From NCBI GenBank assembly GCA_041751095.1, contig JBGSYC010000057.1, forward strand, positions 42,539-106,538: a DNA stretch of 64,000 bases, given 5' to 3'. The notes below the pieces were generated by a model. It had not been told where the DNA came from. It worked only from the letters and a program-made list of their open reading frames with translations, and searched no databases. The position numbers and the translations under genes were made by a program. This DNA comes from JADCRZ01 sp041751095 (GTDB taxonomy: Bacteria; Bacteroidota; Bacteroidia; Chitinophagales; Chitinophagaceae). This document shows positions 26,384-34,264 of this stretch, piece after piece; position 1 is the first letter of the stretch; each line of letters begins with the position of its first letter.

Positions 26384-26904
26384 TGAGTGCGTCAGCTGTT
26401 ATATTCTATGTGATCGCAGCTGTTATTCTGGGTGCGGGAATTCTTGCCGTAACCACAAGAAAAATATTCAGATCAGCCATTTATCTGCTTTTTTCTCTTA
26501 TCGGGATAGCAGGTTTTTACTTTTGGCTAGCCGTGGAATTTATTGCCGCGGTTCAAATCGTTGTTTATGTGGGGGGAATAGTAGTGCTGATCATATTTTC
26601 AGTGTTCCTTACCCAACAGGCAGGTAACCAGATGCCAAGGCCTGTGCGGGGAAGAACTATTTTTTCTGCCGTAGCCGTGATATGCGGGTTTGCGTTTTCC
26701 TGTATGTTAATAAGCCGCTACCCGTTTCCCGGACACGCAGGCACCACCCTGCAATCAACCGTTTCAAATATTGGTTACCAGATGCTGTCAACTAACGGAA
26801 ACGGATATGTTCTGCCATTTGAAGTGGTAAGTATCTTATTGCTGTCCGCAATGATCGGGTGTATCGTTATTGCTATTAAATCTAAATCAATTGCTGATGA
26901 GTGA
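26383..26904 (+). CDS. nuoJ: NADH-quinone oxidoreductase subunit J
   Basis: 173 residues with five transmembrane helices. The conserved helix YFWLAVEFIAAVQIVVYVGGI contains the kinked third helix with its Glu and Gly residues. The C-terminal helix pair (SILLLSAMIGCIVIAI) is typical. It is coupled to nuoI by TAATG and overlaps nuoK by 8 bases. Confidence 0.94.
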   Translation: MSASAVIFYVIAAVILGAGILAVTTRKIFRSAIYLLFSLIGIAGFYFWLAVEFIAAVQIVVYVGGIVVLIIFSVFLTQQAGNQMPRPVRGRTIFSAVAVICGFAFSCMLISRYPFPGHAGTTLQSTVSNIGYQMLSTNGNGYVLPFEVVSILLLSAMIGCIVIAIKSKSIADE

Positions 26905-27211
26905 CGTACCATTGACCCACATTCTTTTTGTGAGCACAGCGCTATTTTTTACCGGATTGTACGGCTTTTTCACCAGGCGGAATATGATCTCGATGCTGAT
27001 GTCAGTTGAGCTTATTCTTAACAGCGTAAATATAAATTTCGTGGCTTTTAATAAGTATTTGTACCCGGAACGGCTCGACGGAATTTTTTTTACTATTTTC
27101 ATCATCACCATTGCCGCCGCCGAAGCAGCTGTTGCCATCGCGATAATTATTAATTTATACAGAAGCCATGGTTCGATCGACGTTGAGGATGCGGGGGAGC
27201 TGAGATTTTAG
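26897..27211 (+). CDS. nuoK: NADH-quinone oxidoreductase subunit K
   Basis: 104 residues with three transmembrane helices, related to MnhC/MrpC. Family features are FFTRRNMISMLMSVELILNSVN, with the essential buried Glu of helix 2, and IAAAEAAVAIAIII, with the second Glu. The frame is open upstream to 26870, but the ATG at 26897, which overlaps the nuoJ stop (ATGAGTGA), gives the usual length. Confidence 0.94.
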   Translation: MSDVPLTHILFVSTALFFTGLYGFFTRRNMISMLMSVELILNSVNINFVAFNKYLYPERLDGIFFTIFIITIAAAEAAVAIAIIINLYRSHGSIDVEDAGELRF

Positions 27212-27328
27212 ACTGTCATTTTGATCACTGATCTTACGTTGTCACTACTCTGCAGTCGACAATCTAAACTCCAAAATCAGGTGCGTCACGTTTACGGATG
27301 AAAGCAATAAGCACCACCAATACCTGCT

Positions 27329-29257
27329 ATGTCTGATTACAATTTTATATTATGGATCCCACTGTTGCCCCTGGGATGTTTTATACTCCTGGGAATATCC
27401 GGCAGAAGATATGTGAAGTCATATTCAGGTGTTATAGCTACGGCAGCTTTGCTTGTGTCTGTTCTTCTGTCACTTTACACGGCGTATCATTACTTTCTTG
27501 CTGACAAAGACCCGGGTGAGGCTTACCCGCAAATGGTAGTGCTGAAACATGCCTGGTTGCAGTTTTCACCCGGCTTCGCTATAAATATGGGTGTTTTGCT
27601 CGATCCCATTTCGGTAATGATGATCGTGATCGTGACATTCATTTCCCTCATGGTGCATATATTCAGCCTTGGCTATATGAAAGGCGAAGAAAGGTTTGCT
27701 ACGTATTTCGCCTTTCTTTCCCTGTTTACGTTTTCCATGCTTGGACTGGTGCTTTCATCCAATATCTTTCAAATATATATTTTCTGGGAACTGGTAGGTG
27801 TGTCTTCTTATTTGCTCATCGGGTTTTATTATGACAGGCCATCCGCGGTAGCAGCATCAAAGAAAGCTTTTATTGTAACACGCTTTGCCGACCTGGGATT
27901 TCTGATCGGCATACTTATTCTTTCCTTTTATGCGGGAACACTCGATTTTTCCGAGCTCATTCAGCGGCTGGTGTCAACCGGGTCGCCCCAGTCGGTTGCC
28001 GTTACCACTGCTTCATTTGCAGGAATCTCCATGCTAACCTGGGGGCTTACACTGGTGTTTGCCGGTGGTGCCGGAAAGTCGGCGATGTTCCCGTTACATA
28101 TCTGGCTTCCTGATGCAATGGAAGGCCCGACGCCGGTCTCTGCTTTAATACATGCAGCAACGATGGTTGTTGCGGGGGTGTACCTGGTGGCCAGGTTGTT
28201 TCCTGTTTTTATAATATCCCCCGTTTCTTTACAAATAGTAGCTTACGTGGGTGTGCTGTCCGCTTTATTTGCCGCTATTATCGCCTGTACACAAACAGAT
28301 ATCAAAAGAGTGCTGGCCTATTCCACTATGTCGCAGATAGGCTACATGATGTTTGCTTTGGGCGTCACAGGATTTGGCGTATACAACGGCCTTGGCTTTA
28401 CGGCGTCTATGTTCCATTTATTCACCCATGCTTTTTTTAAGGCGCTGCTTTTCCTCGGCGCCGGAATGGTTATTCACATGGTACACAGCAATGAAATGAA
28501 GGACATGGGTGGATTGCGCAAGGCCATGCCACTTACGCATATCAGCTTTTTGCTGGGTTGCCTGGCAATTTCGGGGTTACCCCCCTTCGCCGGTTTTTTC
28601 AGCAAGGAGGAAATTCTCACTGCTGCCTACTCCTCCAATAAGCTGGTTTACGCTGCCGGACTGCTCACTTCCGGGATAACCGCTTTTTACATGTTCCGTT
28701 TATATTTTTCTATTTTCTGGCACACACCCCGGCGCATGCATGAGGTGCATGGTGAGGGCAGTGTTTACCAGAAAATTCCGCTGCTGATCTTAAGTGTCGG
28801 CGCTGTTTTCGCGGGGTTTGTTCCGTTTGGAAACATGGTTACCGCAGACAGGTTGCCGTTGCATGCATCCATTGACATCCGGTCGGCCATCGCACCGGTT
28901 TTGCTGGCCATAACAGGAATTCTGCTCGCTTACAGAATGTACTTCAGACAAAATTACCTGCCGCAAAAAATAAGCGGGGTTTTTAAAAGTTTTTATAACC
29001 TTGCCTACAGGAAATTTTATATTGATGAAATCTACCTTTTCATTACCCGAAAAATTTTATTTAACAGCATTGGGAAATTTGCCGGATGGTTTGATAAAAT
29101 TATCGTAGACGGTGGAGTAAACGCATTGGCAGCCACCACCGGCAGAACTTCCCACCTGATCAGGAAGGTTCAATCCGGAAAAGTTCAGAGCTATGCCTTG
29201 TATTTTTTTTGCTGCATTTTAATCTTAGCATTGTTATTTATTTACCTGTGGAAATAA
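27329..29257 (+). CDS. nuoL: NADH-quinone oxidoreductase subunit L
   Basis: 642 residues, the distal antiporter-like proton pump of complex I. It has about 16 transmembrane helices, including the central FWELVGVSSYLLIGFYYDRP (conserved Glu), the Lys-bearing AGKSAMFPLHIWLPDAMEGP, and the HAATMVVAGVYLVAR helix. A long lateral helix is expected near the C-terminus (IRKVQSGKVQSYALYF, the piston-end motif). A gap of 117 bases precedes it; nuoM follows after 9 bases. Confidence 0.95.
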   Translation: MSDYNFILWIPLLPLGCFILLGISGRRYVKSYSGVIATAALLVSVLLSLYTAYHYFLADKDPGEAYPQMVVLKHAWLQFSPGFAINMGVLLDPISVMMIVIVTFISLMVHIFSLGYMKGEERFATYFAFLSLFTFSMLGLVLSSNIFQIYIFWELVGVSSYLLIGFYYDRPSAVAASKKAFIVTRFADLGFLIGILILSFYAGTLDFSELIQRLVSTGSPQSVAVTTASFAGISMLTWGLTLVFAGGAGKSAMFPLHIWLPDAMEGPTPVSALIHAATMVVAGVYLVARLFPVFIISPVSLQIVAYVGVLSALFAAIIACTQTDIKRVLAYSTMSQIGYMMFALGVTGFGVYNGLGFTASMFHLFTHAFFKALLFLGAGMVIHMVHSNEMKDMGGLRKAMPLTHISFLLGCLAISGLPPFAGFFSKEEILTAAYSSNKLVYAAGLLTSGITAFYMFRLYFSIFWHTPRRMHEVHGEGSVYQKIPLLILSVGAVFAGFVPFGNMVTADRLPLHASIDIRSAIAPVLLAITGILLAYRMYFRQNYLPQKISGVFKSFYNLAYRKFYIDEIYLFITRKILFNSIGKFAGWFDKIIVDGGVNALAATTGRTSHLIRKVQSGKVQSYALYFFCCILILALLFIYLWK

Positions 29258-29266
29258 GCATCGTCA

Positions 29267-30772
29267 ATGGATCTTTACCTTTTCATCATTCTTCCGGTTT
29301 TAACTTCTCTGGCCTTATTGCTTTGTAAAGGGCTCAGGCAGCTTCGTATCGCGGCTATCGCCGGGGCAACGGTACAAATGGCGCTCGCCCTCGCCCTTTT
29401 ATTTGTGTATCGCCTGGAGCGGGGCACCGGAAATACCTCGCAGATGCTTTTTGAATTCCGTGCATCCTGGTTTGCGCCTTTAAACATCGAGCTTTATTTT
29501 GGTGTAGACGGGATTTCGACAGCCATGATACTGCTGACCGCTTTTGTAGTAATGTCCGGATTGCTGGTATCGTGGAACATGGATAAGATGAGCAAAGAAT
29601 TTTTTTTGCTGCTGACTTTGCTGAGCGCAGGGGCTTACGGATTCTTTATTTCCCTCGACCTGTTTACCATGTTCTTTTTCCTTGAACTGGCAGTGATCCC
29701 AAAGTTCCTTCTGATCGGTATATGGGGAAGCGGAAAAAAAGAATACAGCGCCATGAAGCTCGCCCTGATGCTGATGGGGGGGTCGGCGCTTGTATTTGTA
29801 GGATTGCTTGGCATTTATTACAGTACAGATGTGGCCCATGGTATGTTCACCTTCGACATGCTCCGGATATCACAGGTTCAGATGCCCGTTGAAAGACAGT
29901 TGATCTTTTTCCCTTTTGCATTTGCAGGATTCGGCATATTCACCGCACTTTTTCCCTTTCATACCTGGGTACCTGACGGTCACTCTTCTGCGCCGACTGC
30001 CGCTTCAATGTTTTTGGCAGGCATTTCAATGAAGCTTGGAGGTTATGGATGCCTTCGTGTAGCAACATTTCTTATGCCCGATGCGGCGCACTATTATTCT
30101 CCTGTGGTTATCGTGCTTGCTACCATTGCTATTCTTTATGGTGCGTTTGCTACGATGATGCAAACTGACTTGAAGTATATCAATGCGTATTCGTCGGTAA
30201 GCCACTGTGGATTTGTATTGCTTGGCATAGGGATGCTTACAAAAACTTCACTTACCGGGGCCGTAATGCAAATGGTGTCACATGGTTTGATGACGGCTCT
30301 TTTCTTCGCGGTGATCGGGATGATGTATGAACGTACACATACCCGGATGGTTGCCCGGTTAGGAGGGCTGCTTAAGGTTATTCCGTTTATTTGTACCGTA
30401 TTTGTGATCGCAGGGTTGTGTTCACTTGGCTTGCCGGGTTTAAGCGGGTTCGTTGCCGAAATCACGATTTTTATAGGTTCGTGGGAAAATGAAGATTCTT
30501 TCTACCGTGCTGCCACGATCCTGGCGTGTGCGTCGATTGTGGTAACGGCTGTATACATTCTCATGGCGATAGGGAGTGTGGTTATGGGCCCTTTAACGAA
30601 CGAGGCATTCCATAACCTGCCGGATGCACGCTGGAACGAAAAAACGGCAGCAGTAATGCTGATTGTTGCGATAGTGGCAATTGGCGTAGCGCCTTTCTGG
30701 CTTAATGAACTGATCGGCCCGGGCACCGAAAATATTATCCAAAGTGCAGGCCGCCTTAAACCAGCAAATTAA
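29267..30772 (+). CDS. nuoM: NADH-quinone oxidoreductase subunit M
   Basis: 501 residues, an antiporter-like membrane subunit. Conserved parts are YFGVDGISTAMILLTAFV, FFLELAVIPKFLLIGIWG (Glu of helix 5), and FPFHTWVPDGHSSAPTAASM with its adjacent charged helix. Length and helix count fit NuoM. It is 9 bases after nuoL and 51 bases before nuoN. Confidence 0.95.
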   Translation: MDLYLFIILPVLTSLALLLCKGLRQLRIAAIAGATVQMALALALLFVYRLERGTGNTSQMLFEFRASWFAPLNIELYFGVDGISTAMILLTAFVVMSGLLVSWNMDKMSKEFFLLLTLLSAGAYGFFISLDLFTMFFFLELAVIPKFLLIGIWGSGKKEYSAMKLALMLMGGSALVFVGLLGIYYSTDVAHGMFTFDMLRISQVQMPVERQLIFFPFAFAGFGIFTALFPFHTWVPDGHSSAPTAASMFLAGISMKLGGYGCLRVATFLMPDAAHYYSPVVIVLATIAILYGAFATMMQTDLKYINAYSSVSHCGFVLLGIGMLTKTSLTGAVMQMVSHGLMTALFFAVIGMMYERTHTRMVARLGGLLKVIPFICTVFVIAGLCSLGLPGLSGFVAEITIFIGSWENEDSFYRAATILACASIVVTAVYILMAIGSVVMGPLTNEAFHNLPDARWNEKTAAVMLIVAIVAIGVAPFWLNELIGPGTENIIQSAGRLKPAN

Positions 30773-30823
30773 ATGCAATTTAAACACAGAAGAATTTAAC
30801 CAGCGCACCCGCACCAAACAACT

Positions 30824-32230
30824 ATGCTTGCTGACTTCTTTATATTGATGAAATCTGAGTTGCTGCTGGCAATCATTATTTTCATTTTGCTATTTATTAA
30901 GTTAAGCAGGCATGAAAAGAGCAATGCTACCTTGTTGCCTGTCGTAAATATGTTATTGCTCGTGAATTTCGCAGCGGGTTTTTTCTTTAATGCCGAAGGC
31001 GTTTTGTTTAATGACATGTTTGCTGAAAATCACCTGGCAACGCTTGAAAAAAACATTTTAAATTTTGGCACACTGATCATCTCGATGCAGGCTTCGTCAT
31101 GGTTAAAACAACATTCATATACCTGTGAGTTTTATGTTTTGCTGCTGTCAGCTTTAATGGGCATGTTCTTTATGATATCGAGCCGCAACCTGCTGATGTT
31201 TTATCTTGGGCTGGAGCTTGCGACCATACCGTTGACAGCCCTCTCGAACTTTGATCTTCACAAACGTGCCTCGTCGGAGGCTGCGATGAAGTTTATCATG
31301 TCGTCAGCATTTTCCTCCGGTATACTGTTATTTGGAATTTCGCTTATTTATGGTACAACAGGCACGCTCGGCTTTTCTTCGCTGCCATCACATCTGGATG
31401 GCAGTGCCCTGCAATTGTTTGCTTTCATACTGCTGATGGCCGGATTTGCTTTTAAGATATCTGTCGTTCCTTTTCACTTATGGACGGCAGACGTCTACGA
31501 AGGATCGCCTGTTGCGGTTACATCCTACCTTTCCGTTATTTCAAAAGGAGCAGTGATTTTTGTTTTTGTATCTGTACTGTACACGGTCTTTAAACCTATG
31601 ACCGATACCTGGCACAACCTTCTTTTCCTTTTATCTGTGATGACAATGCTCATCGGCAACCTGTTTGCAATCAGGCAAAAAAACCTAAAGCGGTTCCTTG
31701 CTTTTTCTTCGATTGCCCAGGTTGGTTTTGTGCTTATCGGCATTTACGGCTCTTCGGCGGCAGGCACTGCGTCGGTTGTTTATTTTGTATTCGTTTATGT
31801 GCTATCCAATCTTGGTGCTTTTGGAGTGATTTCCACGGTAAGCATCCATACAGGAAAAGAAGACCTTGATGATTATAAAGGATTTTACCAGACGAACCCC
31901 CGGCTAAGCTGGGTTTTAGCCATATCGTTGTTCTCACTTGGAGGCATTCCGCCTACAGCAGGGTTTTTCGCCAAATTGTTCTTGCTAATGGCAGGTGCTG
32001 GAAAAGGAAACTACATTCTTATTACCATTGCTGCATTGAACATGATCATTTCACTGTACTATTATTTGAAAGTAGTAAAAGCGATGTTCATGGATTCAAA
32101 TGCTGAACCGATAAGAAGGCTGCACACTGAAACGCTTCCGAAAGCGGCGCTTGTCATCTGTACGTCGGGAATGATCATTATCGGAATAGTAAGTTATCTT
32201 TATGAATATATTTACTCCCTGAGTGCATGA
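30824..32230 (+). CDS. nuoN: NADH-quinone oxidoreductase subunit N
   Basis: 468 residues, the third antiporter-like subunit. MFYLGLELATIPLTALSNFD has the conserved Glu, followed by AAMKFIMSSAFSSGILLFG. VPFHLWTADVYEGSPVAVTS contains the pump-site motif. KRFLAFSSIAQVGFVLIG and GGIPPTAGFFAKLFL complete the pattern. Its stop codon overlaps the next gene's start as ATGA. Confidence 0.95.
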   Translation: MLADFFILMKSELLLAIIIFILLFIKLSRHEKSNATLLPVVNMLLLVNFAAGFFFNAEGVLFNDMFAENHLATLEKNILNFGTLIISMQASSWLKQHSYTCEFYVLLLSALMGMFFMISSRNLLMFYLGLELATIPLTALSNFDLHKRASSEAAMKFIMSSAFSSGILLFGISLIYGTTGTLGFSSLPSHLDGSALQLFAFILLMAGFAFKISVVPFHLWTADVYEGSPVAVTSYLSVISKGAVIFVFVSVLYTVFKPMTDTWHNLLFLLSVMTMLIGNLFAIRQKNLKRFLAFSSIAQVGFVLIGIYGSSAAGTASVVYFVFVYVLSNLGAFGVISTVSIHTGKEDLDDYKGFYQTNPRLSWVLAISLFSLGGIPPTAGFFAKLFLLMAGAGKGNYILITIAALNMIISLYYYLKVVKAMFMDSNAEPIRRLHTETLPKAALVICTSGMIIIGIVSYLYEYIYSLSA

Positions 32231-32658
32231 CCGCCGGGCACAGCACAAAAATTTCCAGCGAAATGGCCATTAACCAGAACCACACATTCGAAGAGATTGA
32301 TGGCGTTAAATGTGCCATCGTAGAAAAGAATGTGTCCCAACAACGGGCTGACTTCCTCAAAAATATTCTCCATTATAACAGGTATACGGTGGTTGTTGCT
32401 ACGAGCCCTCCGGCTAAACCTGCCGCAGGAAAAGTAATTCCGGCTGGCGCTCCAGTGGTTGAAAATGTTGAAGCGCCCGCTTTGGTTACGCCCGAAACCT
32501 TTACAGTAGGTGTTACCGATGTTAGTTTTAATGCTGTCAATGCTATATTCGGGAGGTTATTACGTACACCCGATGGGCACGTTGTTACCTTATCTTACTG
32601 GCAGCAGAAAGAAAGCGTATCTCAGGATGAAATACCCTATTTTGAGCGTAGCCGGTAA
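32227..32658 (+). CDS. Conserved hypothetical protein coupled to nuoN
   Basis: 143 residues without signal peptide or membrane segments. Two segments look structured: residues 13-60 (FEEIDGVKCAIVEKNVSQQR...) and 90-143 (TFTVGVTDVSFNAVNAIFGR, then GHVVTLSYWQQKE). An Ala/Pro/Val-rich linker joins them (SPPAKPAAGKVIPAGAPVV). No known domain was recognised. The start overlaps the nuoN stop by four bases (ATGA), so translation is probably coupled to complex I. A second ATG at 32263 could also serve. A function linked to complex I assembly or regulation is only an inference from position. Confidence 0.7.
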   Translation: MTAGHSTKISSEMAINQNHTFEEIDGVKCAIVEKNVSQQRADFLKNILHYNRYTVVVATSPPAKPAAGKVIPAGAPVVENVEAPALVTPETFTVGVTDVSFNAVNAIFGRLLRTPDGHVVTLSYWQQKESVSQDEIPYFERSR

Positions 32659-32842
32659 ACGGTTGTTTCGCTGTTTCCTTATGAGCCCTTGTCGATTATC
32701 CTAAAAAGTTTCTACCGGCGATATGAAGGTTCGTGAAAATGTTGCAAATATGATTTTGATTCGGGAGCGTACACGTGCGGCTTTGAGAAATCAGGCAGGG
32801 GAGATGGCAAAATAAAATCTCCATGTGTAATCATGATTTGGT

Positions 32843-32850
32843 TACATTTG
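32843..32850 (+). promoter_or_regulatory. TAnnTTTG -7 box for the glucokinase-like gene
   Basis: TACATTTG matches the Bacteroidota -7 consensus, 23 bases upstream of the ATG at 32873. No -33 element with standard spacing is seen. Confidence 0.45.
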
Positions 32851-32872
32851 TTTGCCGCCATAAAAAACAACC

Positions 32873-33592
32873 ATGATACAAAATGAAAGTCCTGCAGCTA
32901 CTGCAAAAATATTATCCATCGATATTGGTGGCTCTAACATTAAGGGAACGTTATTAGACCAGGAAGGCACGCTTCTGATGGATTACAAAAAGGTTGAAAC
33001 ACCTAACCCGGCATCGCCTGAAAGAGTAATAGATGCTATCATGGGCCTGGCAGGAAATTTTACCGACTATACGAAAGTTTCCGTTGGTTTTCCGGGATAC
33101 GTACGAAATGGGATCATTAAGACAGCCCCTAACCTCGGCACCGAACTCTGGAAAGATGTTGATCTGGTAAAAAGGCTCCGCGAAGCTTTGAACAAACCTG
33201 TCCGCGTTGTAAATGACGCTGATATGCTTGGCCTGGGGGTCATCAGCAAGGTTGGATTTGAAATGGTTGTAACGCTTGGGACAGGATTTGGAACGGCTTT
33301 CATTAAGGATGGAAAGTTATTGCCGCACTTAGAAATTGCTCATCACCCCGTATCAAAAGACAGAACGTATGATCAGTACATAGGGGAGGAGGCATTGGTA
33401 TCGAAAGGCATTGAAAAATGGAATGAGAGGATGATGAAAGTTCTCAACATATTAAAGACCGTATTTAATTACGACAGCCTGTATGTTGGTGGGGGAAATG
33501 CTAAAAAAATTAATTTTCCACTGGAACCCAATATCAGGCTTTTTAGTAACAAAGATGGCATTAAGGGCGGTGCAAGGTTATGGGAAGATTGA
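32873..33592 (+). CDS. ROK-family kinase, polyphosphate glucokinase-like
   Basis: 239 residues, cytoplasmic. ILSIDIGGSNIKGTLLD (about 12-28) is the phosphate-binding loop of the actin-like ATPase fold. VVNDADMLGLG contains the catalytic Asp and TLGTGFGTAFI is the second phosphate loop. LEIAHHP replaces the usual ExGH sugar-binding segment, and YVGGGNAKK follows. The size and the pattern are close to PPGK enzymes, which phosphorylate glucose with polyphosphate or ATP. The usual ROK zinc-binding Cys cluster is absent, as in PPGK. A strong hairpin terminator lies 120 bases downstream. Confidence 0.82.
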   Translation: MIQNESPAATAKILSIDIGGSNIKGTLLDQEGTLLMDYKKVETPNPASPERVIDAIMGLAGNFTDYTKVSVGFPGYVRNGIIKTAPNLGTELWKDVDLVKRLREALNKPVRVVNDADMLGLGVISKVGFEMVVTLGTGFGTAFIKDGKLLPHLEIAHHPVSKDRTYDQYIGEEALVSKGIEKWNERMMKVLNILKTVFNYDSLYVGGGNAKKINFPLEPNIRLFSNKDGIKGGARLWED

Positions 33593-33710
33593 TTGGAATC
33601 ATCCGGAATGTTCAGTATGCTTCTTCACAGAACATTCCGATTCAGATAAACAAATTTATGCGGGCATGTGGCGGATCGGCAACCTGCAGCTTAAGCAGAA
33701 GGAAAGGTAT

Positions 33711-33752
33711 GATAAAAGTAAAGCTTCATTTCTATGAAGCTTTACTTTTATC
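33711..33752. terminator. Perfect 18-bp stem hairpin, probable bidirectional terminator
   Basis: GATAAAAGTAAAGCTTCA (33711-33728) and its exact reverse complement (33735-33752) flank the loop TTTCTA. It lies between the convergent glucokinase-like gene and the small Gly-Leu protein gene. The stem is A+T-rich, with runs of A and T near the base on each side, which suits intrinsic termination in both directions. Confidence 0.8.
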
Positions 33753-33770
33753 ACGTAACGGGTTAAACAA

Positions 33771-34004
33771 TTAACGATTAACAGTAGTTGTTGTACGAGG
33801 TCTGTCATCATCTTTTTTCCTGAGCCCTAATAACCCCAATAAGCCAAGAAGTCCGGCTAATCCCCATTTACCGGAATCATCATTATCATCCATATCGGCA
33901 GACATAGCCGTGGTGTTATCTGAAGTTTGAGCTATAGCAGGATAACTTATAAATAACGTAGTACTTAATAGTGCGATTCCCAAAATCTTTGTAATCCTTT
34001 TCAT
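33771..34004 (-). CDS. Small secreted protein with WGxxGLLGLLGL C-terminal segment
   Basis: 77 residues. A signal peptide (MKRITKILGIALLSTTLFIS...AIAQ) precedes an acidic linker (SADMDDNDDSGK), then WGLAGLLGLLGLLGLRKKDD and a basic Arg/Thr tail. The Trp-Gly start followed by Gly-Leu repeats and a positive end is the pattern of WGxxGxxG-type C-terminal anchors seen in many small Bacteroidota envelope proteins. The frame runs on upstream to 34190, but the ATG at 34004 begins the signal peptide. The function is unknown; the Gly-Leu segment could insert in a membrane or be a sorting tag. Confidence 0.75.
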   Translation of the reverse strand: MKRITKILGIALLSTTLFISYPAIAQTSDNTTAMSADMDDNDDSGKWGLAGLLGLLGLLGLRKKDDDRPRTTTTVNR

Positions 34005-34264
34005 GTTAATTTGTTTAAAAGTTAATTTATGTACGTTATACAATTTACATGCCATCGCGGGACCAAGGGAAGCTAAGCAGGGTACTTGGGCCGCAACTCC
34101 TATAGAATCAGTACATAGCACGTTAACCCGCAACACCAGGTGCAGGTAAAAAAAGATGGGTAATAAAAACAATGCTGTACCGTTAAACATTCTAACCCCA
34201 TAAAGGTCTACTATTTGCTATTCGCATGCAAGAGCTTAAGATGAAGCTTCATTAAATTCATATT

